DNA of 64,000 bases from Phycisphaerales bacterium (GCA_022360095.1 JAKSDK010000487.1:124001-188000), one strand, 5' to 3'; counted from the stretch's first letter, positions 17,696 to 27,543 are shown. The notes: generated from the sequence alone by a model not told the origin. A program made the numbers and translations.

Positions 17696-20608
17696 TCAAT
17701 TCAATGAACGGCTCCCTGCCTTTTTCTGTTGATCGCAATTCAACCTGTGGCGCCGGCGGCCACGTATGGACAATACGCCGACGACCATGACCATGAGCGT
17801 CAGGCTGCCCGAGATCATAAACCTCGACGCGCAACTCTTGAAATACCCGGTGAAATCTATCGTCGTGCTCGGCGGACGGTCCACGCTGTTGTCCACGACG
17901 CGAACTTCAGTCAAAGCCGTTGACGAGCATCCCGATGCATCCGTCACCTCCAGCTTCACAACATAGACGCCGGGCAGCGTAGGATTGAAGGTCGGATTGG
18001 CATCCGCAACGCGCTCGTCACCGAATTCGCCCAAAAGCGTCCACTCATACAAATAGGGCGGGCTGCCGCCCCTTGCGGCCGTGTCGCCGCCGAGGGTCAG
18101 AACTTCGCCCGTTGTCATCGTTCGATTCGCGCCGGCATCGGCTTGGACCATATCGGGATCACACAAATCAGGAATCATGTTCCCATTACAATCCTGAGCG
18201 ACGCCTGCCAGAATGTCTTGTTGAGTCAGAGGACGGTCGGCTTCGCAATCCGACATTTCGTAGGTCCAGCTCGAATCGCCCATGACGTTGTCAGCATCGT
18301 TCGTGACGACCCCACTCGCAAATGTGACCTGAACGGTCCCTCGATCGGGAACCTCGAAACCTGAAAAGCGATACGGACCGACGCTGCCCTGAGAGGCATC
18401 CAGCGGTTTCTCCAGGCTGACGGCCGATGAACCATTGACGCGCAATTGATCGGCGGTCACGTCCTTGACCGGCTCGGAGAAAGTCACCCAGATCTCGTTC
18501 AAGTCGCCAAGAATCGAACCGGCCGGCGGCTCCTGACTCATCACAATCAGTGCTTCTTCTTTTTCTTGTTCGTGTTCCTGTTCGTATTCTTGTTCTTCCT
18601 GTTCGATGCCCACGCCAAAATTCCCCGTGGCAAGCAGGGCAAACCCCTGATTGGGCACGTTCACCGTGGCCGCTTTGACGGTCGCCTTCCAAATCCCCGG
18701 ATGTGGTTCGTTGAGGTGGACCTGCTCCACATTATTCAGCGCATCCGCAACGCCGCCCGTCTTCGAAACGCCCTTGAAGAAATCATTGCCGAGATAGACC
18801 TTGCCGGCGGGTGACGTGACTTCCAAATCAAGATTGTTAACCAACGCAAGACAGGTTCCGGTCCCGACCGATGCCGGAGGGTCGGTCCAAACGAGCGTCA
18901 CTTTGAGTCGCTCGGTCATGTCCCTCACTTGAAACTCAAAGGTCTGCCGATTTCCGGTGTCCATGCCGTTCTGATTTCGGATGTCGGCGAGAACAGCCAG
19001 CTTCCGATCGTCGCCCGCAAAATACAGGACGTCGCCGGCCAGAATACGCCCCCATCCCTCCATCTCGCTTGGATAGTTCCCGATGCGATCCATGTCCACC
19101 GCGGAATTGATCATCGCAGCCTTGATGAGCGCACCACTTGGAACAAACCCGTTTGTGGAATCGGGTTTGCCGCCGGGATAATAGCCATCGACAAAATATT
19201 GCCGAACGAGCGCCGCCACGCCGGCGACGGTCGACGCCGCAACGGACGTTCCCGTCATGGGGCCGACCCCACACTGTGTCCCCGCTGCGGCTGACATGAC
19301 CTCGCAGCCCGGAGCGCACACGTCGGGCTTGAGGCGGCCGTCGGCGGTCGGCCCGACCCCACCGGAACAATACGAATCCTGCTCAGGCGTATCTCGAGAC
19401 GCACCGACGACCAAAAGGTTCTTTGCGTTCTCGGGATTTTTCAACGTGCCCAGATTGGTCGCTGCAACGCACGCAAAATCCTCTTCGTGCTCGTAGAGAA
19501 AGGCGTCAAAACCGCGACAAAGTGCGTCATAGTTGTTCGTCGCATCGTTTCCCCAACTATTCGCATGGATTCGAGCACCCTGGTTGTGATGCCGTCTCAG
19601 TCGTTCTGAAAGCGTGAGGCTCCCCTCCGCCAAATCCGGCGGAGTGCTGAAAACCATGTTGGCGAGAAATGCGACGCCCCTTGTATCATCGAGTTCACTG
19701 TTTTCACCGGCGATCGTGCACACCACATGTGTGCCGTGAAAATCATTGCCGTCCGGTGCGTTGTAGAAAAGAATCTTGCCCTCATCGAGCGAGCAGTGTC
19801 GCTGGTCGGGCGGGCCGTCAAGAACGCCAACGATCTGCCCTTCTCCTCGCAACCCATGGTCATAGAGTGGCGTAACGTCAGTTTGATTGCTTTGAACGAT
19901 CCACCGGGCCGTGCCGTTTCGATAAGTAAGCTCCGGGTACTCTTCAACGTATTGGACGTCGTCCATATCGGCGAGCCCGGGAACTGCAGCATTCGGGAGC
20001 GTCACCGTGATGACTTCGTTGCCGCCAACCTCTTCGACGGTGTGCACGACGGCCCCTTCCACGGCGCCGATGGTTTCCAAGGTCGGCATCGACGTCTTGC
20101 CCTGGAATAACGTCACCGTCACGACAACCCGATTTGCAATCGTCAAGGCTTCCCGCTCAGAGGTCACGAATTGGCGTCCTCCAAGATTGGGTTCGAGTTT
20201 CCAATCCTTCTGATATTCGCCCGCCCACTGAACGAATTCGAATTCGGCCAGGACTTCCGGACTGACGCCGCCCAACTCGACGATGTAGGCATTGCGTGGA
20301 AGATAATCCATCAGACGAACACCGGCGCTTTGCAAGACCGTTCGAATCTGTCGCGTCATCGGCGCCTTCAACTGAATCACGTAGGATTTGCCTTTTTCAA
20401 ACGTGATCAGAGAGCGTAAGGGCAAGCGCTCGAGATTATTGGTGTCCACCAAACCCGTATTCATGTAAAGCGTCCTGGCGTCATCGTCCATTTCTCGACC
20501 CGCGGCGACATGCAAGCCGAATACGATGACGATCATTGGCACAGCACACCTGATCAATGGCCTCAATCTGCCGCTTCGCGATCGTCGCTTCGTGTAGAAC
20601 GTCGCCAT
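17696..20608 (-). CDS. Secreted subtilisin-family (S8) serine protease with PKD and C-terminal sorting tail
   Basis: 970 aa. N-terminal signal IRCAVPMIVIVFGLHVAAG, then an inhibitor-like pro-region. The triad lies in GVLDGPPDQ (Asp, ~262), HGTHVVCTIAGEN (His, ~292) and MTGTSVAASTVAGVAAL (Ser, ~452). A P-domain-like sandwich follows. An acidic linker of EQE units (EEQEYEQEHEQEKEE, ~residues 667-682) separates it from a SbsA-type Ig fold, DCNGNMIPDLCDPD, a PKD domain and the tail SGSLTLMVMVVGVLSIRGRR. From the Ig fold on, the protein parallels its downstream neighbour, the metalloprotease. Operon with that gene (5-nt gap). Confidence 0.9.
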   Translation of the reverse strand: MATFYTKRRSRSGRLRPLIRCAVPMIVIVFGLHVAAGREMDDDARTLYMNTGLVDTNNLERLPLRSLITFEKGKSYVIQLKAPMTRQIRTVLQSAGVRLMDYLPRNAYIVELGGVSPEVLAEFEFVQWAGEYQKDWKLEPNLGGRQFVTSEREALTIANRVVVTVTLFQGKTSMPTLETIGAVEGAVVHTVEEVGGNEVITVTLPNAAVPGLADMDDVQYVEEYPELTYRNGTARWIVQSNQTDVTPLYDHGLRGEGQIVGVLDGPPDQRHCSLDEGKILFYNAPDGNDFHGTHVVCTIAGENSELDDTRGVAFLANMVFSTPPDLAEGSLTLSERLRRHHNQGARIHANSWGNDATNNYDALCRGFDAFLYEHEEDFACVAATNLGTLKNPENAKNLLVVGASRDTPEQDSYCSGGVGPTADGRLKPDVCAPGCEVMSAAAGTQCGVGPMTGTSVAASTVAGVAALVRQYFVDGYYPGGKPDSTNGFVPSGALIKAAMINSAVDMDRIGNYPSEMEGWGRILAGDVLYFAGDDRKLAVLADIRNQNGMDTGNRQTFEFQVRDMTERLKVTLVWTDPPASVGTGTCLALVNNLDLEVTSPAGKVYLGNDFFKGVSKTGGVADALNNVEQVHLNEPHPGIWKATVKAATVNVPNQGFALLATGNFGVGIEQEEQEYEQEHEQEKEEALIVMSQEPPAGSILGDLNEIWVTFSEPVKDVTADQLRVNGSSAVSLEKPLDASQGSVGPYRFSGFEVPDRGTVQVTFASGVVTNDADNVMGDSSWTYEMSDCEADRPLTQQDILAGVAQDCNGNMIPDLCDPDMVQADAGANRTMTTGEVLTLGGDTAARGGSPPYLYEWTLLGEFGDERVADANPTFNPTLPGVYVVKLEVTDASGCSSTALTEVRVVDNSVDRPPSTTIDFTGYFKSCASRFMISGSLTLMVMVVGVLSIRGRRRHRLNCDQQKKAGSRSLN
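18551..18607 (-). repeat. Glu/Gln codon repeat in the subtilisin linker
   Basis: Short GAA/CAG-type trinucleotide array coding the acidic EQE linker between the protease and Ig portions. It marks the junction between the variable catalytic head and the conserved C-terminal cassette. Confidence 0.6.
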
Positions 20609-20722
20609 CGCTCCGATCCCCTAAACTTCGGCTGTTGTGCAGCACCGCCCCCCAACAGAAAACTTATGGCTCGCCCGATGACCGACCAGACCAGGCCTAC
20701 TTGGAAGATGACCGGCCAACCG

Positions 20723-21844
20723 CTAGCCGCCGTTATTGCAGCCTTGCGGAAAAAGCTCGCCCACACTTTCATCCGTGATGATCAATTCGGTCGCCCGTCC
20801 ATCCACCAAGGAAATGCCCTTATTGGCATAAATGATAAAACAGTCTACGCCGCTTGGCACGATGATGTTGATGTCTCGTGTGCCCTGTGGGGCCGGGAAA
20901 TCACGTGAGGAGCCGGCCGGTATCGATTCATCGCCCAGGAGATTGCCGCCGGAATCGCCAGAGTTGTTGTCTTGAATCAGCGTGACGAACCAGATGGGCT
21001 TTCCGTCCGTGAGTTGATTCGTGACACGGAGAATGGCCGTCCCTGTCGGGGCTACACCGCCGTCAGTCGTCGGAGGTGCGCCAGGACCCGGCGCGATCCC
21101 GGCGATGGCCATGGCCGTTTGTGTCGAGACCAGGATCTGAAACACGAAGAAAATCGCGGGGAAATTCGAGGCCGCAAGCTGCAGGCCGAAAACGACGGCT
21201 AGTCCCGCCAGCACATCCCCGAGCCCGCCTGTCGCATCTTGTGCGGCCGGCCCGGACTTATCAATCTCATTGTTCGGAGATTCCGGCTCTTCTTCGTCGG
21301 TTGTCGGAGTGGGCAACCGCGCCCCATCTCCGCCGTCCAATTGTCGAGTCTGATCGACCAACTCGATGTTGGCAGCCAGGTAGGCATCCACACCGTTCGC
21401 GAGCACATCATTCGTGAGACCGGTCCACTCGGCAGGTCGCTCCCACCGCTGGCCCGTGGAGACTTCAATCGAAGTCACCTGTTTTGAATTGTTCAAGGCC
21501 AGGTCGGTCGAGAGCGCGCCGCGAGCCAAACGCAACTGCGTGATGGCGAACTCCCTCTTGACCAAGCTGTACTGACCTGAGATCTCCCGATCCGCCGTTG
21601 GGAAAATCAACGTGAACCGATTCACGGCCGGGTCGATCTCGATCGCGGTTGCGCCTTCGAACTGGCTGCCCGCCAGCGTCTGGGTCAGGGGTTGGTCCGG
21701 CGTCAAGGCAATCCGGATCTTGCCGTCCACCGTGAAGACTCCGTTTAAACCGCAGCCGCCGGCCCACACGTGGAGATTCAAAATCAGCGCGGTGCAAACA
21801 ACCGCTTTCACGATTCTACATAATCGGCAGGTTTTCTTGAGCAT
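20723..21844 (-). CDS. Hypothetical lipoprotein
   Basis: 373 aa. The start is chosen at ATG 21844 (MLKKTCRLCRIV), because a signal helix (VVCTALILNLHVWAGGC) follows at once; the frame is open to 21904. The Cys after WAGG is a likely lipid-attachment site. The mature part has a beta-rich N-terminal half (VDGKIRIALTPDQPLTQTL) and an acidic, Pro-rich middle (TPTTDEEEPESPNNE). A hydrophobic stretch (LGDVLAGLAVVFGLQLAAS) follows, then a beta domain (ILRVTNQLTDGKPIWFVTLI). I do not recognise the family. It lies 114 nt upstream of the subtilisin gene on the same strand. Confidence 0.7.
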   Translation of the reverse strand: MLKKTCRLCRIVKAVVCTALILNLHVWAGGCGLNGVFTVDGKIRIALTPDQPLTQTLAGSQFEGATAIEIDPAVNRFTLIFPTADREISGQYSLVKREFAITQLRLARGALSTDLALNNSKQVTSIEVSTGQRWERPAEWTGLTNDVLANGVDAYLAANIELVDQTRQLDGGDGARLPTPTTDEEEPESPNNEIDKSGPAAQDATGGLGDVLAGLAVVFGLQLAASNFPAIFFVFQILVSTQTAMAIAGIAPGPGAPPTTDGGVAPTGTAILRVTNQLTDGKPIWFVTLIQDNNSGDSGGNLLGDESIPAGSSRDFPAPQGTRDINIIVPSGVDCFIIYANKGISLVDGRATELIITDESVGELFPQGCNNGG

Positions 21845-22187
21845 GAATGACGACCCCACGAGGCATGATTTACGAACGACCGTAGTCTGTATACGATAAC
21901 GCACCCCATGAAGGGTTACAAGCCTGCCGGAGGACGAAGGACGCCCTCAGCCGGTCGCATGCATTTCCCCATACAGCAAGAAAAATTACGAAATCAAGTC
22001 CTAACAGCTACCCAGCTTGACGGCGGTCACGGAACGGTCTCATTCGAGACGTCCAGTAACCACCCCTACCTCACCAGATTCATTATAGGCGATCGCAAGT
22101 GTCCCACGAAAACCGCTTTTTTTCAAAAAATGTACCGCCCCTTCTCGGACGGCACAGAGCAGCTCGACTCCTGCTATACTCTTCCCC
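21845..22187. other. Intergenic region between divergent genes
   Basis: 343 nt between the divergent lipoprotein and nadE genes. The only signal I can support is the TATACT box at 22175-22180 for nadE. Short reading frames here have no recognisable sequence. Confidence 0.5.
22175..22180 (+). promoter_or_regulatory. -10 box directly before nadE (probable leaderless start)
   Basis: TATACT ends 7 nt before the nadE ATG at 22188, and no purine-rich ribosome site lies between (CTTCCCC). Transcription would start at or within 1-2 nt of the start codon. No clear -35 hexamer was seen. Confidence 0.5.
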
Positions 22188-23870
22188 ATGAACATCGCGC
22201 TGGCACAGGTGAATCCCGTGATCGGCGACTTCGACCACAATTGTCGCAAAATCGTCGAGAGCATCGAAAAAGCGAACCGGGCCGGAGCCGACCTCGTCAT
22301 ATCGCCGGAACTCGCGATCACCGGCTATCCGCCCAAAGATCTGCTCCTCAAGTCGGGCTTCGTGGATGCAAATATTCAGGCGGTGCGGGCACTGGCGGCT
22401 TACACAAAAAACGGCCCCGCGGCCCTGGTCGGATTTGTCGCCCGCAACGAAGCCCCGGTAGGCCGACTCTTCCGAAACGCATTGGCTCTGCTTCAAAACG
22501 GCCAATGGATGGGTGAGTCCTACAAGTCGCTGCTGCCAACCTACGACGTTTTTGATGAGCACCGCTATTTTGAGCCGGCGGAAACGGCGAATGTGGTCGA
22601 GATTGACATCGGTGGACGGCGCATTCCCGTCGGCCTCACGATCTGCGAAGACCTCTGGAACGATGAACACACCTTCCGCCGACGTCTCTATCACCGAAAC
22701 CCGGTGCAAGAGCTGGCCGATGCCGGCGCCAGCGTCATCATCAACGCCTCCGCGTCTCCTTTCTCAGTCGGAAAGCATGCCTTCCGGGAGCAACTGATGG
22801 GCGGACACGCGGCCGAGCAATCCATTCCGTTGCTGTTTGCCAACCAAGTCGGCGGGAATGACGAGCTGTTGTTCGACGGTGCGAGTTGCGCCTTTGACGC
22901 AAACGGCAACGTTGTGGCCCGTGCAAAGGCCTTCGAGGAAGACCTGCTCCTGGTGAAGATGGATGATTTGCGAGAGGCTCGCATCGAGCCTTATCCCCAA
23001 ACGATCGAATCGGTCTGGCACGGCCTCGTGATGGGAACGCGCGATTACATCAACAAGTGCGGATTCAACGACGTCGTGATCGGTCTGTCCGGTGGTATCG
23101 ATTCTGCCGTCACCGCGGCGATTGCGGTCGAAGCGCTCCACGGCAATGCCGCCTTGACCGCAAAATGTTCATCTCCTCGCGTTCACGGCGTCGCCATGCC
23201 CTCACGTTACAGCAGTGATCACAGCGTTCGCGACGCCGAGACCCTGGCCCGGAACTTAGGGTTTGATTACCGTGTCGTTCCGCTGGAAAAAATTCACTCC
23301 GCGATTGAAAGCGAACTCACGCCACACTTCGAGAACCGGCCGGCTGACATTACAGAAGAGAACATCCAGGCTCGAATCCGCGGCAATATCATCATGGCCC
23401 TGTCGAACAAGTTCGGCTGGCTCCCGCTCAGCACCGGGAACAAAAGCGAATTGTCCGTGGGCTATTGCACGCTTTATGGCGACATGTGCGGTGGGCTGGC
23501 GGTCATCAGCGACGTGCCCAAAACGATGGTTTACGAACTGGCCCGCGACGTCAATCGGCGATCCAAACGCGAAGTGATCCCGAACTCCACCCTGACCAAG
23601 ATTCCATCGGCCGAGCTACGGCCGGACCAGCATGATCAGCAATCCCTGCCCCCCTACGATGTGCTCGACGCCGTCCTGCATGAATACATCGAAGAGGAAA
23701 AATGCGCCGCCGACATCGTGGCCCGGGGTTTTGACGAAGCCGTCGTCCGCGACGTCATCCGAAAAGTCGACCGGAACGAATACAAACGAAAACAGGCCGC
23801 GACCGGCCTGAAAGTCACAAGTCGCGCCTTCGGAATTGGTCGCCGCATGCCGATCGCCGCTAAATTCTGA
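22188..23870 (+). CDS. nadE: Glutamine-dependent NAD+ synthetase
   Basis: 560 aa. Makes NAD+ from nicotinate adenine dinucleotide, ATP and glutamine-derived ammonia. The nitrilase-type glutaminase half has Glu in SPELAITGYPPKDLLLK, Lys in YKSLLPTYDVFDEHRYFEP and the nucleophile Cys in GLTICEDLWND. The synthetase half has the PP-loop SGGIDSAVTAAIA, ENIQARIRGNIIMALSN and STGNKSELSVGYCTLYGDM. Both halves are complete, so no partner amidotransferase is needed. The start lacks a ribosome site and follows a -10 box closely. Confidence 0.96.
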   Translation: MNIALAQVNPVIGDFDHNCRKIVESIEKANRAGADLVISPELAITGYPPKDLLLKSGFVDANIQAVRALAAYTKNGPAALVGFVARNEAPVGRLFRNALALLQNGQWMGESYKSLLPTYDVFDEHRYFEPAETANVVEIDIGGRRIPVGLTICEDLWNDEHTFRRRLYHRNPVQELADAGASVIINASASPFSVGKHAFREQLMGGHAAEQSIPLLFANQVGGNDELLFDGASCAFDANGNVVARAKAFEEDLLLVKMDDLREARIEPYPQTIESVWHGLVMGTRDYINKCGFNDVVIGLSGGIDSAVTAAIAVEALHGNAALTAKCSSPRVHGVAMPSRYSSDHSVRDAETLARNLGFDYRVVPLEKIHSAIESELTPHFENRPADITEENIQARIRGNIIMALSNKFGWLPLSTGNKSELSVGYCTLYGDMCGGLAVISDVPKTMVYELARDVNRRSKREVIPNSTLTKIPSAELRPDQHDQQSLPPYDVLDAVLHEYIEEEKCAADIVARGFDEAVVRDVIRKVDRNEYKRKQAATGLKVTSRAFGIGRRMPIAAKF

Positions 23871-23998
23871 TTTTACGCTCGCAGAGTCGTTTGTCCCCAA
23901 ACCTTGCAATCGAGGTTCGGTTCCGATAATTTGGAAAGGGACTCTTTCAAGTCTTTCGTAGTCGTCAACCCTGACCAAGAAGCGTGGAGAAGGGAACA

Positions 23999-25921
23999 AT
24001 GCGGCGAGCCAAATATCCTTCGATTCTATCTGCATTTGTCGTCGTCCCGGCTGTGACGGCCGGCGCCTCGGCCCAGATTTTCCAGGAAGTCGGGACCACG
24101 AGCGGGTTACAACCGTACACCATGTCCGAAGGCATGGGCGGCGGGGTCTCAGCGGCCGATTACGACAACGACGGCCTTGTGGACCTCTTTGTCACCAACG
24201 GCAGCGGTGTACCCGACCAGCTTTATCGTAATCTCGGCAACGGCAACTTCGAGGAAATTGCCGCCGATGCCGGCTTGGATTCGACGTTTGAGAATCGAAG
24301 CTCAATCTGGTTCGACTTCGACGGCGACGCGGACCTTGACCTCTTGGTCGCCAACGACGTCATCGCGGCAAACACAGCTTATCGATTTTACCGGCAGGAT
24401 ACGCCCTACAGCTTCACTGACATGACGCACGGCGCGCAGCTCTATCTTCCGCGAATCAACCCCGGCCCCTATCATCGCGGCGGGATCTGTGTCGGCGATA
24501 TCAACCAGGACCGTTATGTCGACATCATCGCTGCCGTCTGGAATGGTCCGATCGACGTCTTTTTAAACGACGGAGACGGGACCTTCACGAACGCCAGCAA
24601 CGCCAGCAACATCGGGGGCACGTGCGTTCCGGGATTGACGTGCCCTTACGCCCATCAACCGATGCTGGCCGACTTCAACAAGGATGGTTGGCTGGATCTC
24701 TACGTGAACATCGATTTTGCGCCCAATCAGCTATGGATCAACAACAGGGACGGCACTTTCACCAACGTGGCTTCCGCTGCCGGGGCGGATAACGCCATGA
24801 ACGACATGGGAATGGCCATCGGCGATTACGACAACGACGGCGATCTGGACATCTATGTCACCAACATTTACGGGGACGACCCGAATACCCTGCTTCCCGA
24901 ATACAATGTCCTCCTCCGCAACGACTCCGTGCTCCCGAATCTCAGTTTCACCGACGTCTCCTTCAGTTTGGGCGTGGAGTACGGCGGTTGGGGCTGGGGC
25001 ACCACGTTCATGGACTGCGACAACAACGGCTGGATGGATATCGCCGCAACCAATGGCTGGCGCAGCGGCAACGCATTCCTCGATGATCCGTCGAAGTTCT
25101 ACCTGAATACGGGCGGCAATCCGGTGGATTTCAACGACGTGTCCGCCACCGTCCAATTCGACGATACCTATTACGGTAGCTGCCTGATCACCTTCGACTA
25201 CGACCGCGACGGTGACCTGGATCTCATGCAGACTTGTCAATCCAACGATCTCAATCCCACGCTGCTTCGCCTTCTGCAAAACCAGGCGAAACACGGCGGG
25301 ATCGACAACTATCTCGTTGTCAAACCGCGCATGAACGGCCCCAATCATCGCGCCATCGGCGCCACCGTCCAGATCACAAAAGGAAGTTTGAACATGATGC
25401 GGCTGATCACTGCAGGCACCAGCTACCTCGGACAGGAGCCGGCCGAAGCCTTCTTCGGAGTTGCCAACGCAACGACTGTGGATTCGCTGACCATCGATTG
25501 GCCGGACGGATCTTCAAGCACGCGCTACAGCGTCGCCACAAATCAAGTGATCACCATTACGCACGGCGGCTTTGGCGACCTTGATGCCGATGGCGACATC
25601 GACGATATCGATTTCATGACGTTCGAACCCTGCTACGTCGAGCCCTCAGCCGGGTCGGGAATCCTCTATGCCACCGGCTGCCAGCCGGCCGACATGAACG
25701 GGGACGGAGACGTTGATTGTGATGATTGGCAGGTCTTCGAAAACGCCTATCTCGCCGACCGCGGTTTCCTACCTACCCTCGACATGCCGGACTTTGTGAC
25801 AGCGCTCATCGCCTCTGAAGTATCGCCTGCCCATCGCTGTATTGCAGACATGAACAAGGACGGCGCCAACGATGCCAATGACATTCAGGACTATGTCGCA
25901 GCCCTGCTTGCAATGAATTGA
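23999..25921 (+). CDS. Secreted FG-GAP/VCBS repeat protein with ASPIC/UnbV and dockerin-like C-terminus
   Basis: 640 aa. Signal peptide ends near AGASA/QIF. Several FG-GAP/VCBS beta-propeller repeats follow, each with a DxDxDGxxD calcium loop (ADYDNDGLVDLFV, FDFDGDADLDLLV, GDYDNDGDLDIYV, FDYDRDGDLDLM). An ASPIC/UnbV domain occupies ~residues 440-525 (HRAIGATVQITKG, LTIDWPDGS). The end carries EF-hand-like dockerin loops (GDLDADGDIDDIDF, ADMNGDGDVDCDDW, ADMNKDGANDANDI). Likely an extracellular adhesion or scaffold protein. Start ATG 23999 has an AGAAGGGA site; GTG 23984 is the alternative. Its stop abuts the stop of the next, convergent gene. Confidence 0.88.
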   Translation: MRRAKYPSILSAFVVVPAVTAGASAQIFQEVGTTSGLQPYTMSEGMGGGVSAADYDNDGLVDLFVTNGSGVPDQLYRNLGNGNFEEIAADAGLDSTFENRSSIWFDFDGDADLDLLVANDVIAANTAYRFYRQDTPYSFTDMTHGAQLYLPRINPGPYHRGGICVGDINQDRYVDIIAAVWNGPIDVFLNDGDGTFTNASNASNIGGTCVPGLTCPYAHQPMLADFNKDGWLDLYVNIDFAPNQLWINNRDGTFTNVASAAGADNAMNDMGMAIGDYDNDGDLDIYVTNIYGDDPNTLLPEYNVLLRNDSVLPNLSFTDVSFSLGVEYGGWGWGTTFMDCDNNGWMDIAATNGWRSGNAFLDDPSKFYLNTGGNPVDFNDVSATVQFDDTYYGSCLITFDYDRDGDLDLMQTCQSNDLNPTLLRLLQNQAKHGGIDNYLVVKPRMNGPNHRAIGATVQITKGSLNMMRLITAGTSYLGQEPAEAFFGVANATTVDSLTIDWPDGSSSTRYSVATNQVITITHGGFGDLDADGDIDDIDFMTFEPCYVEPSAGSGILYATGCQPADMNGDGDVDCDDWQVFENAYLADRGFLPTLDMPDFVTALIASEVSPAHRCIADMNKDGANDANDIQDYVAALLAMN

Positions 25922-26401
25922 TCAATACGTCGGAACAGGCACGGCATCGAACGGAACAATCTTGATCGTCACCCTGGCCGAAGCGAGCCCGCGGTCGTTC
26001 TCAATCGTGTAGCTGAAATGATCCGCTCCCATAAAGCCGGCAGGCGGCGTATAGGCGAAGCTCCCGTCCGCTTCCAATACCACAAATCCGCCCTCTTCCG
26101 TCACGCCTGAGAAATCATTCAACCAGAGGACAAACCAATCATTCATCAGGACGCCGAACTGAGATTTGACCTTCAGCGGCTCATCACGAAATGTCGTATA
26201 GCTTTCCCCGAAGGCCACGGGAGGGTTTGCAAAATCCAACGGCCAGGATTCCTTCACAACAGGCTCGACCGGGACCAAGCCGGTCAGCCTCCCAAACTCG
26301 GCCTCCGTGCATCCCGTTCCGAAAAGAGTGAGGATGGCTCCGCACTTGACAAACACCATGCCTCGCGGCTTTCGATCGGTCCGAATCATCTTGAAACCCA
26401 T
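25922..26401 (-). CDS. Small lipoprotein with cadherin-like Ig domain
   Basis: 159 aa from ATG 26401, chosen because GGGGGG sits about 6 nt upstream and a signal with the lipobox-like FGTGC follows (GAILTLFGTGCTEAEF). The C-terminal ~70 residues form one cadherin-like/VCBS-type Ig repeat (ADGSFAYTPPAGFMGADHFS, YTIENDRGLASARVTIKIV). The longer frame to 26527 has no signal at its start. The stop overlaps no base with the neighbouring gene; the two stops form the palindrome TGATCA at 25919-25924. Function unknown. Confidence 0.72.
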   Translation of the reverse strand: MGFKMIRTDRKPRGMVFVKCGAILTLFGTGCTEAEFGRLTGLVPVEPVVKESWPLDFANPPVAFGESYTTFRDEPLKVKSQFGVLMNDWFVLWLNDFSGVTEEGGFVVLEADGSFAYTPPAGFMGADHFSYTIENDRGLASARVTIKIVPFDAVPVPTY

Positions 26402-26808
26402 CACATCCCCCCTGATAGGCAACCCAAGCGGTTGGTTCGCACACGCGAATGACCGTTGATGCATTCTTCGCGCCAGAGTCTGAACGACCGATATGCAATC
26501 GGCCTGCCGGCCGCAAAAGGCTTCCATCCCCCGAATTTGGCCGGCTCTTGCGGATTGTGGCCTCTGGTGCGGACAGACCGGTTGTGCGGACGTGTTTCGC
26601 AGCGGACTCGCCTCATTTCTTAACTATTTACGAGAAAACAAGTTAAGACGACGCCAGGTAAATATTGCGCGTTGACGGACAATTTCTGCCGATGGCTAAA
26701 GTTTTTCGGCGGACAACACCGATTGTTAAACTGCCCATGTATCCTATTTTATCTATTTTAACAAACTAGGAACCTGTCCGAGAATCAGCCGAACACGGAG
26801 AAAACGCG
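26402..26808. other. Divergent intergenic region with AT-rich promoter zone
   Basis: 407 nt between divergent genes. The right half (from about 26615) is AT-rich. TTGTTA (26723-26728) and TATTTT (26745-26750), 16 nt apart, are a candidate promoter for the B12-fold gene. I see no RNA structure or reading frame worth calling in the rest. Confidence 0.45.
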
Positions 26809-27543
26809 ATGGCCAACTCAAAACTCTTCACCCAGTACATGGAACCCCTTCTCAACGGCCAGCGGGAGACGTGCCGAAAACTCGTGCTCTCTGCCCTGGA
26901 TTCGGGCGTCGAACCCCGAAAGGTCTACAGTGATCTCATCTGGCCCGCCTTGGAGCACGTTGACAAGCTCTACCGCGAAGATCGCATCAACCTGGCTGAA
27001 GAGCACATGGCCACTCGTATTAACCGCACCGTCGCCGACCACGTCCAGGCTCGGCTTGACCGTGCGACGAAGCTCGGTAAGAAAATCATCATCACCTGTG
27101 CCGAAGGCGAAGCGGAAGAAATCAGTGCCCAAATGTGTTCCGACCTCTTCGAGGCGGACGGATGGGACGTCTATTTCCTCGGTGGCGGTATTCCCCAGGA
27201 TGAAGTGGCGTCCCTCGTGGGCCGTCTACAGCCGGACATGCTTATGATTGTCGGCAGCAAGCCCGCCGACGCTCCGATCCTGCGACAAATGATCGACTAC
27301 ATTCGGAACATCGACGCATGCCCCACGATGAACGTTCTGGTCTCCGGCGGCGTCTTCAGCCGCGCAGACGGGCTTTGGCGTGAGGTCAAGGCCGATTTCT
27401 TCGCAGAGACAGCGTCTGAGGCCCTGGAAATCGCCGCCCAGGCCCAACCGCGAAAAGCGGAGAAACGAGCCCTTGATGCGCCCAAGAAACGACGGCGCCG
27501 ACGACGCCCGCCCCTGCTCGTCCAAAGTGAAGGCCAGGTTTAG
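26809..27543 (+). CDS. B12-binding-fold protein with degenerate cobalamin ligand motif
   Basis: 244 aa. A helical cap of the methionine-synthase/CarH type: the W-x9-EH motif reads Y55-x9-E65-H66 in LYREDRINLAEEHMATRI. A Rossmann-like B12-binding domain follows (KKIIITCAEGEAEEISAQMC, WDVYFLGGGIPQDEV, MLMIVGSKPADAP, VLVSGGVFSRADG). At the lower-ligand site, normally D/ExHxxG, it reads E99-x-E101, so the axial His is missing. The C-terminus is a poly-Arg/Lys tail (KKRRRRRRPP). GGAG lies 8 nt upstream. Followed 108 nt later by a histidine kinase, which suggests a signalling role. Confidence 0.8.
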   Translation: MANSKLFTQYMEPLLNGQRETCRKLVLSALDSGVEPRKVYSDLIWPALEHVDKLYREDRINLAEEHMATRINRTVADHVQARLDRATKLGKKIIITCAEGEAEEISAQMCSDLFEADGWDVYFLGGGIPQDEVASLVGRLQPDMLMIVGSKPADAPILRQMIDYIRNIDACPTMNVLVSGGVFSRADGLWREVKADFFAETASEALEIAAQAQPRKAEKRALDAPKKRRRRRRPPLLVQSEGQV

